Shown: positions 8,567 through 14,544 of the stretch, piece after piece
How positions within the stretch are numbered: position 1 is the stretch's first letter
How the letters are laid out: the number at the start of each line of letters is the position of its first letter
Source of the DNA: JAUCQB01 sp964586235
GTDB lineage: Bacteria; Planctomycetota; Phycisphaerae; UBA1845; PWPN01
NCBI GenBank assembly: GCA_964586235.1
Contig: CAZPIO010000014.1
Span: forward strand, 25,423 to 89,422
Reading direction: 5' to 3'
DNA length: 64,000 bases
Made by a program: the position numbers and the translations under genes
Notes under the pieces: generated by a model
The model's database searches: none
Told to the model about the DNA's origin: nothing
Seen by the model: only the letters and a program-made list of their open reading frames with translations

Positions 8567-9124
8567 ATGGATCTGAATTGCTCGACGCCGTCGCAACCCC
8601 CGCGAGATGAGAACCCGCCAGGCAAGTCCACCCGAACGCCTTTCGGCGATTTGCCCGCCGAACCCATCACACAGTGGTATCGCCCGTCGTGGCGGGACGG
8701 GCTGCGCTACGTGGGTTATCGGTGGATCTTCCTGACCCCGGCGGTTGCGCTGGTCGTTCTGGCCGTGGCTATCGTCTGGCATCCGAGTCTCGCCACTTGG
8801 ATCCTGCGCTTCGGTTACAAGCTCATCACCGTGGTGGCGGGCGTCGCCGCGTGGCTCTTCGGTCACGTGATCCGGCAGGCGGCACAGGCCCGCAAGGAGC
8901 CGTTTTGTATCTTCTGCGGGTACAACCTGACCGGTCTGCCGGACAACCATCGCTGCCCCGAATGCGGCCGGCCATACACCTGGGCCATGATCGACGAATA
9001 CCGCCGCGATCCGCAGTGGTTCATTGAACGATGGAAAGCGCGGCGGCAACTGCCCGGTCCACCTGAGCCCTTCGCCGCCGGGCCGGTGCGCCGGAAGAAG
9101 CGCGCGAGGGATGGCACCGAGTGA
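8567..9124 (+). CDS. Membrane protein with C-terminal CGYNLTG zinc ribbon
   Basis: A 185-aa protein with two hydrophobic segments (about residues 56-76 and 84-102: FLTPAVALVVLAVAIVW and LITVVAGVAAWLFGHVI). A zinc ribbon follows (CIFCGYNLTG then CPECGRPY) and then a basic tail ending KKRARDG. Zinc ribbons of this CGY(D/N)L(R/T)G type are widespread and mostly uncharacterised in planctomycetes. The frame is open back to 8462, but that ATG abuts the GGAGG with no spacing. The ATG at 8567 has GAGG 11 bases upstream and gives a compact protein. Function unknown. Confidence 0.65.
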   Translation: MDLNCSTPSQPPRDENPPGKSTRTPFGDLPAEPITQWYRPSWRDGLRYVGYRWIFLTPAVALVVLAVAIVWHPSLATWILRFGYKLITVVAGVAAWLFGHVIRQAAQARKEPFCIFCGYNLTGLPDNHRCPECGRPYTWAMIDEYRRDPQWFIERWKARRQLPGPPEPFAAGPVRRKKRARDGTE

Positions 9125-9148
9125 GCCGCCTGGTTGACGCGATCCCGA

Positions 9149-9487
9149 TCAGGCCTGCTCAGGTTCGATCGTCACGGCCGTTCCATAGCAGAGCACCTCG
9201 GTCGCACTGACTTTGCTCGCAACCTCCGAGGCGTCGTATCGCAACCCGACGATTGCATTGGCCCCGAGTGCCACAGCGTGGTCGATCAACAGGTCATAGG
9301 CCTGCGTGCGGGCCTGCTCGCACATCTGGGTGTAGGCTCCAATCTGGCCGCCGATGATCGACTTGAGACCACCCAGGAAGCCCTGTGAGATCGTCGGGGC
9401 CCGCACGATAATCCCCCGAACGACACCCAGATAGCGAGTGATCCGATACCCTTCGATGGTGAAAGTGGTGGTCACGGGAATCGACAT
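9149..9487 (-). CDS. YbjQ/UPF0145-family protein
   Basis: A 112-aa protein of the YbjQ (UPF0145) family, whose small alpha/beta subunits form ring-shaped oligomers of unclear function. The typical features are a start with TTTFTIEGYRITRYLGVVRG, a central helical part with QMCEQARTQAYDLLIDHA, and the signature ALGANAIVGLRYD, ending in a beta strand (EVLCYGTAVTIE). GGGAGG precedes the ATG at 9487. Length and order match the family closely. It stands alone between a convergent zinc-ribbon gene and the TOMM locus. Confidence 0.85.
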   Translation of the reverse strand: MSIPVTTTFTIEGYRITRYLGVVRGIIVRAPTISQGFLGGLKSIIGGQIGAYTQMCEQARTQAYDLLIDHAVALGANAIVGLRYDASEVASKVSATEVLCYGTAVTIEPEQA

Positions 9488-9842
9488 GTTGATACCTCCC
9501 GATGGTTCGCGCCGAGACACGCCCAAATCCGTCGCCGCTGTTTTCTCACCCCGGCCGTGAGTTGTCAATCGCCGGAAGCGCCCGGCAGACCCGGCTCCGC
9601 CAAGACTACGCCGGGCAAGCAACCTGCGGTTGTCCGGGAATTCGGTGGGTGCCCCATGGCTTCAGCCGTGGACATCAACTCGGCCGCGAGTTCGCTCCCC
9701 CATCGCTGAAGCGATGAGCCACCCGGGCGTGCATTCCGCTCGGTGAATTTCCGGACGGTCTGAAGCAACCTGCAGTGGCACCCGCCTCAAGTGTCATGGG
9801 CACCCGGCGGGACGCCAGATGGCCCCATCTCGGCCGCGATGC
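9488..9842. other. Gap downstream of the SagB-type gene; no precursor peptide found
   Basis: About 355 bases between the YbjQ-family start and the SagB stop. It contains an inverted pair of palindromic units at 9647-9724. I checked it for a short Cys/Ser/Thr-rich precursor ORF on either strand and saw none with a credible ribosome binding site. Confidence 0.4.
9647..9724. repeat. Inverted pair of REP-like palindromic units
   Basis: Unit 9647-9671 and the reverse complement of 9700-9724 match at 20 of 25 bases, sharing GGGTG, CAT and GCTTCAGC. Each folds into a hairpin (CCATGGCT/AGCCGTGG with one wobble; CATCGCT/AGCGATG). One difference is compensatory: the G-C pair at 9658/9667 is C-G in the partner. 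This is how bacterial REP/BIME elements are built. No REP-associated transposase gene is visible nearby. Confidence 0.5.
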
Positions 9843-10691
9843 CTATCCGTGGCGGCCCCGCCCCTGCCGCCGTCCGAGAAGCAGCACATACAGCGGCGGT
9901 TCCTCGCGAACGTCCAGCCCGAGACAACGGCACAGCTCGTCATCATCGAATCCACCGAGCGGAACGGCCGCCAAGCCCAGGTCCTCAGCCGCCAGCAGCA
10001 GGTTCTGGGCCATGTGTCCCGCATCGATCAGCACGAATCGGTAGCCCCGCTCACCGTACTTGATCTGCGTGCGCGCGAGAACGCCCGTCAGGATCAGGGC
10101 GACGCTGGCGTTGCCCCAGAGGCCGTCGGCGTAGATCATCCGCTCCATGTCATCCTGAGCGGGGCATTCGCCGATCCGGGCCAGGCGATGGGCTTCGGCG
10201 TTGTATTGATACAGGGATTGAGCCAGCCCTCGAACTCGCATCGCCGCCACATAGAGTTCGACCGGGTAGAGCGCACCGGCCGACGGCCAGGTCCGCAGTT
10301 TCTGCCGGACTTCGGAGCATTCGGGGTGGCTGACCTCGCCCGTCACGCCGCAAGCAGTCTCCAGCAGTCCGCCGAGATCGCGAAGCCTCATCGGCTCATC
10401 GGCGAACTGCCCTCGACGAGTCCGGCGGCTCCGGAGTACGGAGGTCAGCGACCTGGCCCAGGGGCGCCACCGGCGCCGCGGCAGATCCACCAACGGCCGG
10501 GACGGGTAGTCCGTCTGAACGATCGGCGGCCTCTTGTCAGCCAGGAGGGATGCGTTGTACTCCGCAATGCACTCCTGGAAAAGAGCCGCTCGATACTCGC
10601 CGAGCTTGCTCTCTTCATGGTACAGGCTGCTGAGCGGCCACGACGTGTGCGGTTGGAGGTCTTCGAACTCGCGGACCATGTGCTGTGACAT
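9843..10691 (-). CDS. SagB/McbC-type FMN azoline dehydrogenase
   Basis: A 282-aa flavin-dependent dehydrogenase of the SagB type, which oxidises azolines made by a YcaO cyclodehydratase to aromatic thiazoles or oxazoles. The nitroreductase-like signatures are RRTRRGQF (89-96), PSAGALYP (136-143), KYGERGYRF (211-219), GHMAQN (225-230) and GGFDD (246-250). The ~75 N-terminal residues are an extension seen in many SagB proteins. The ATG at 10691 has AAGGAG upstream, 20 bases after the YcaO stop. A longer open frame to 11273 overlaps the YcaO gene and is spurious. Its presence argues that the locus makes fully oxidised azoles. Confidence 0.88.
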   Translation of the reverse strand: MSQHMVREFEDLQPHTSWPLSSLYHEESKLGEYRAALFQECIAEYNASLLADKRPPIVQTDYPSRPLVDLPRRRWRPWARSLTSVLRSRRTRRGQFADEPMRLRDLGGLLETACGVTGEVSHPECSEVRQKLRTWPSAGALYPVELYVAAMRVRGLAQSLYQYNAEAHRLARIGECPAQDDMERMIYADGLWGNASVALILTGVLARTQIKYGERGYRFVLIDAGHMAQNLLLAAEDLGLAAVPLGGFDDDELCRCLGLDVREEPPLYVLLLGRRQGRGRHG

Positions 10692-10711
10692 CGCAAAACT
10701 GCTCCTTCTGC

Positions 10712-12016
10712 TCAGGCGCACGGGTGGGGATAGGGCCACCGCAGCCAGTGGTGATGAATCTCGCCTTGTGGCATGGCGCTGCCCCAGTCGCGCACACGAG
10801 GATGCCCCAGAAATGCCAGTCGGTGGTGCCCGTGCAGGCCGACCAGCCCTGGAATCAGCGCCTTGACGACATGCAGCTCCAGTTCGGCCGCCCACGGGGG
10901 CGTCAAGTCCACCCAGGCACCTGGCAATCCGTGCGCCTCCAGGCGACTCGACAGTACATTCAGCATGGCACCTTCCTGCGATATCTCCGGGGCGCCCCGC
11001 AACCTCGATATGCGAGGATTCTCGTCGAGGAAGGCAAATGCCTTCTGGGCAAGGCCCGGCTGACTGCTGTAGAGACGGGCGTGCAGAGAGAAGTCGGTCA
11101 CGTTGCTGAAATCGGCAGCAGGCTGCCAGTCCGGGTCCTGTGCGATCAGCGTGCGGACATACACTCGGTCCTGGCCGACTTCCCTGGCGGCCTTGCGCAC
11201 GGCTGTCCTCCAGTCCGGATGACACGCACTGCCGACGCTGACAAGCGGGCCGGCCGGTCCCTGACCGATGCACACGATGAAGACCACGGGGACGCCCAAG
11301 TCGGTGGTCAGATCGTATGCAGTTGCCCGATCGAACGGCGGGAGAAGGTCTCCCGCGTGCTCCATCAAAGCGTTCGCGTCAATCCGCGGCGGCGAGATGC
11401 CCTTCAGCCAGCAGATCGCGACCGCATCGCGCTCGATCACCTCGCAGATGCCGCCCAGAATGGCTTCTTCCCGGGTGCTCGCACAGCACAGGCCGGTACT
11501 CAGGCCGGGCATCACCAGCGGTTCGCCTTCGGTCAACCGGTAGGCGACGTACACGGCGAACGCCGGTACGTGACAGAGTGCGCCCGATCGGAGACTCCGG
11601 CCTTCGACCCAGCCCAGGAGATCATCCGCCAATGGCCGCCTGAATGGAAAACCCGCACTTGCATACTGCTCGTCGCTGAAGCACGTAAACAGCGCAGGAA
11701 CAAGAAAGCGCCCCGACAGCTCTCTCGCTCTCGCGCGATGAATCGCTCGCGCCGGATACGCCGAGGCCGCGTAGCGTTCGACGGCCTCACCCAGGGCCGC
11801 GCACAGGGCCTCCTCGATGGTTTGACCGCTTCCGCCGACCTGTAAACCTCCGCGTTCGCTCCAGGATGGGTGTGTGTTGGCGATTCGCGCGCCCACGTGC
11901 TCGAGCGCCGCGTCACCGTCGATGGTCGCGACCCTGGCGACCTGCTGGACGATCCCGCTGCGGCGCCCCACCAGTCCTTCAAACAACTGCCGGGCCTTTT
12001 CGCTGGAGGTGATCAT
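10712..12016 (-). CDS. Azoline-forming YcaO cyclodehydratase (TOMM D protein)
   Basis: A 434-aa YcaO-domain enzyme that uses ATP to activate peptide amides and cyclise Cys, Ser or Thr into azolines. The YcaO ATP-binding elements are visible as GEAVERY (76-82) and CEVIERDAV (191-199). The protein ends WPYPHPCA, which contains the P-x-P-x-P motif found at the C-terminus of azoline-forming YcaO proteins. This separates it from thioamide- or amidine-type and stand-alone YcaO homologues. The ATG at 12016 overlaps the ThiF-like gene stop by four bases (ATGA). An upstream TTG/GTG extension to 12073 would cover the preceding gene and is unlikely. Probable partner: the ThiF-like protein. Confidence 0.92.
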   Translation of the reverse strand: MITSSEKARQLFEGLVGRRSGIVQQVARVATIDGDAALEHVGARIANTHPSWSERGGLQVGGSGQTIEEALCAALGEAVERYAASAYPARAIHRARARELSGRFLVPALFTCFSDEQYASAGFPFRRPLADDLLGWVEGRSLRSGALCHVPAFAVYVAYRLTEGEPLVMPGLSTGLCCASTREEAILGGICEVIERDAVAICWLKGISPPRIDANALMEHAGDLLPPFDRATAYDLTTDLGVPVVFIVCIGQGPAGPLVSVGSACHPDWRTAVRKAAREVGQDRVYVRTLIAQDPDWQPAADFSNVTDFSLHARLYSSQPGLAQKAFAFLDENPRISRLRGAPEISQEGAMLNVLSSRLEAHGLPGAWVDLTPPWAAELELHVVKALIPGLVGLHGHHRLAFLGHPRVRDWGSAMPQGEIHHHWLRWPYPHPCA

Positions 12017-12951
12017 CGCGGTCCTGCCCCGCAGGCTTCGCACCAGGGAATCCGCCACGCAGGCTCTGACCACATCCGCAATCGCTCATAGTCAATCGTG
12101 ATCACGCGGTTCAGCGTCCGGAGAGGCCGGTGCCTCGCGAAAAACGCCACGATCTCGGCGCCGGCCAGGCCTGCGAGCCAGTAGCGGAACGTCGGCAGCG
12201 CCCCGTAGGCGGGAAGCGCAGCCCCGGACTCGATCATCTGTTGTTCAGCGGCCGACAACTCGGCGTAAGCGGCGGTGTTCTGGCGGAGTCGTTCGCGAAA
12301 GCAGGCGTAACACGAACCCTCGCCGGGAACGTAAAACGGCCCGAGCGAAGCATGTTGACCGTGCGAAAGGTCAACGAACAGACATGCAACGGAGGCCTGA
12401 CATACGAGGCGATTGATCTTCATCGCCATGACCAGATCGGGCCGCTCCCAGACGTACACGGCCGTGGTGCGGCGGTCAGCTTCCTCGTGAATAAGCGCAT
12501 CGGGGTTATCACCAACAGTTACGTTGAACCCGTGCTCCCTCAGATTCTGAGACAACACGGCCGCCATCGGGCAATTCCCCAGAATCGCGACCTGGCTGGG
12601 CACGGGGATCGACGGGGACGCCCCTCCCCTGGTGGGGAAGTGCGAGAAGTACAAGTCGACCGCGTCGCCAGCCGCCTGGTCCGCTGTCACCAGCAGGCCC
12701 TGTCCGGCAAGCTTCGTGATCAACGAGTCGACAAAGCCATCGTTGTCACCTCCGATCGTCCGAGCGATGTCCTCGCGGCTGTGGGCGCCGTCCAGATTGA
12801 TAAGAACGCGATGAGTCAGATCGGATTGTTCCGCGGGGATGAAGTAGATGTCCTCGTCGCCGGCTCGGAGCTGGACGCCGCCCGGCATCGGGATGACAGC
12901 CAGATCGCGGCGCAGCACCGGCTGAGACGATGTGTTGCCCAGGATTGTCAT
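12013..12951 (-). CDS. Ocin-ThiF-like TOMM leader-binding protein (F/C-type partner of YcaO)
   Basis: A 312-aa protein of the E1/ThiF-like group that binds the leader of a RiPP precursor and presents it to YcaO. Residues ~10-90 look like an RRE-type winged helix (PVLRRDLAVIPM, IYFIPAE, LINLDGAHSREDIA, LITKLAGQGLLVT). Next comes a Rossmann-like core (VAILGNCPMAAVLSQNL). Two CxxC pairs (C214/C217 in CYAC, C304/C307 in CEAC) suit the structural zinc site of the family. The ATG at 12951 shares its A with the TGA of the heptacysteine protein upstream (TGATG), so the two are translationally coupled. It lacks the residues expected of an active ubiquitin-type E1, as expected for these partners. Confidence 0.82.
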   Translation of the reverse strand: MTILGNTSSQPVLRRDLAVIPMPGGVQLRAGDEDIYFIPAEQSDLTHRVLINLDGAHSREDIARTIGGDNDGFVDSLITKLAGQGLLVTADQAAGDAVDLYFSHFPTRGGASPSIPVPSQVAILGNCPMAAVLSQNLREHGFNVTVGDNPDALIHEEADRRTTAVYVWERPDLVMAMKINRLVCQASVACLFVDLSHGQHASLGPFYVPGEGSCYACFRERLRQNTAAYAELSAAEQQMIESGAALPAYGALPTFRYWLAGLAGAEIVAFFARHRPLRTLNRVITIDYERLRMWSEPAWRIPWCEACGAGPR

Positions 12952-13625
12952 CAGAGCCAACCTGCCCCCTTCGCGATCACCAGCATGATCCCGTACCCCA
13001 GCAGCGTCCCCAGGACTGCCAGTCCGAGGCAGCGTCCGCCCACCCGCCAGGCAAAGCGATACTTCGACTCCATCAGCCGGGGCAGAGCGAGCGGCGCAAA
13101 CGTCTGTCCACACTCAGGGCACCGGCGCTGCTCGAGAGATCCTCGCAGATCGTAACCGCACCCCAGGCAGGCATAACCTCCTTTGGAGGTCGCCTCGGCC
13201 GGGTCATCGGGCGTCAACCATGCGCCCGCCAGCATGCCTGCCAGAACGGGCACAAAAACGGCGCAGGGAACAAACGCCACGAGGATGAGCGTGCTGCTGA
13301 AGATGTTTGCCCCGGCACCGGCGGCCGGTCCGGGCAACGCCATGAACTGCCACGACAGCAGGAGAACCAGCACCGCGAGGAGAAGCCCGACGAGCCCGCC
13401 GATCGCAGAGTTTCGCCTCGCCCTGGCGTGCTTGATCTGGCCGGGAGGAGGCTGCGACCCTCGGCCGGCTCCGATGGCGCCGCCGAGAACCGCGCCGAGC
13501 CAGTGCAGGCAGCAGCAGCAACAGCAGCAGGTGCCGCTATACAGCGTGGCCCAACGATGCCCGTCGAAATCATTCTCGCGACGAAGAATGACTGGTCTGG
13601 CTTGCGGTTCCTGCAACGTGCTCAT
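12951..13625 (-). CDS. Heptacysteine membrane protein 1, candidate TOMM substrate
   Basis: A 224-aa membrane protein of no recognised family. Residues 33-39 are seven consecutive cysteines (13509-13529), preceded by a leader-like segment with VILRRENDF and followed by LHWLGAVLGG, a glycine-zipper helix, then PPPG and KHARARRNS. Further hydrophobic segments lie at about 74-93, 108-137 and 190-220, with a zinc ribbon (C153, C156, C169, C172; CGYDLRG) between the last two. The Cys codons mix TGC and TGT. Its stop overlaps the ThiF-like start by one base. Context suggests the Cys tract is heterocyclised by the downstream enzymes, giving a membrane-bound polythiazole. Alternatives are metal binding or acylation of the tract. 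The call as a real gene is secure; the role is inference. Confidence 0.75.
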   Translation of the reverse strand: MSTLQEPQARPVILRRENDFDGHRWATLYSGTCCCCCCCLHWLGAVLGGAIGAGRGSQPPPGQIKHARARRNSAIGGLVGLLLAVLVLLLSWQFMALPGPAAGAGANIFSSTLILVAFVPCAVFVPVLAGMLAGAWLTPDDPAEATSKGGYACLGCGYDLRGSLEQRRCPECGQTFAPLALPRLMESKYRFAWRVGGRCLGLAVLGTLLGYGIMLVIAKGAGWL

Positions 13626-13722
13626 GGATCATCCCGATCGGCTAGAAGTTGCCGCGAATGTATGCCTTCGGTCGCCGCGGGTCAACCATCACCGTCAGGT
13701 GCCACAGGCGATGACGGCGCCC

Positions 13723-14385
13723 TCACCTGCTGAAGCACACCCCGGCCATAAACAGATAGCCGACGGCCGTGCCAATCAGAGACAACAGCAGACCCAGACC
13801 GCCGGCGCGCCTGGCGAGTCTATACTTCGATTCCAGCCTGGTGGGCAGACAGGACGGGTCAAACGGCATGCCGCACTCCGGGCATCGGGCCTGCTCCAGC
13901 GAGCCGCGGACGTCGTAACCGCACTGCGTGCAGCCGTAGCCGCTCGGACCTCTTTGCCCCGCGGCGCTGCCTGGAGTAACCCAGGCCCCTGCCAGCATCC
14001 CCAACCACACCGGCACAAACAGCGAGCAGGGCACGAAGATCAACGAGATGCCCACGTATCGAGCGACGTGCATCGCATCATAACGGGATACGCCGACTAT
14101 CGACTGTCGCACAGGCACATAATTCATGAGCATCACGGCGATCGTGACCAGCAAACCACACAAACCTCCGATCACCGAGTTGCGTCTGGCCCTGCGGTGC
14201 TTGACCACGCCGGGGGGAGGAGGTGACGAGCCGATGCCGATACCGGCCAGGCCGCCGATGGCCGCGCCGATCCAGTGAAGGCAGCAGCAGCAACAACAGC
14301 ACCCGTTGAACAGGGTGATCTGACCTTGCCCCTGAAAATCACTGGGGCGGCGCAGAACAGATGCGTTGTCGCCGGCTTTGCGCAT
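13723..14385 (-). CDS. Heptacysteine membrane protein 2, paralogue and candidate TOMM substrate
   Basis: A 220-aa paralogue of the adjacent gene. Seven consecutive cysteines occupy residues 29-35 (14281-14301), preceded by SVLRRPSDFQG and LFNG and followed by LHWIGAAIGG, PPPPG and KHRRARRNS. The later hydrophobic segments and the zinc ribbon (CTQCGYDVRG, CPEC) match those of the first copy. The Cys codons are mixed (TGC, TGT). The ATG at 14385 aligns the N-terminus with the paralogue; an ATG at 14421 and a TTG at 14436 are alternatives, and none has a strong SD. It sits 97 bases upstream of copy 1 and is probably the first gene of the TOMM operon. Confidence 0.72.
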   Translation of the reverse strand: MRKAGDNASVLRRPSDFQGQGQITLFNGCCCCCCCLHWIGAAIGGLAGIGIGSSPPPPGVVKHRRARRNSVIGGLCGLLVTIAVMLMNYVPVRQSIVGVSRYDAMHVARYVGISLIFVPCSLFVPVWLGMLAGAWVTPGSAAGQRGPSGYGCTQCGYDVRGSLEQARCPECGMPFDPSCLPTRLESKYRLARRAGGLGLLLSLIGTAVGYLFMAGVCFSR

Positions 14386-14544
14386 GATTGACACTTGTTG
14401 CCTCAGATGTCTTTCATGCATTCTACGAATGGGCAACCTGACTGGTTCTGACCCGCGATGGAAAAAGATCGACCTCGAAGCCCGAGTTGGCGAACGCAGC
14501 CGGGTGGCAAGGCGTGCTACTTGGAACGAGGAGCGGCCCGGGAG

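Noticed and set aside
9488..9842. Search for a short TOMM precursor peptide downstream of SagB
   Set aside because: Short frames exist, but none has a ribosome binding site and a Cys/Ser/Thr-rich core; palindromic repeats explain the sequence better.
13183..14226. Plus-strand frame with a poly-Gln run (CRQQQQQQQV)
   Set aside because: The Gln run is simply the reverse strand of the heptacysteine codons; the frame has no other protein character.
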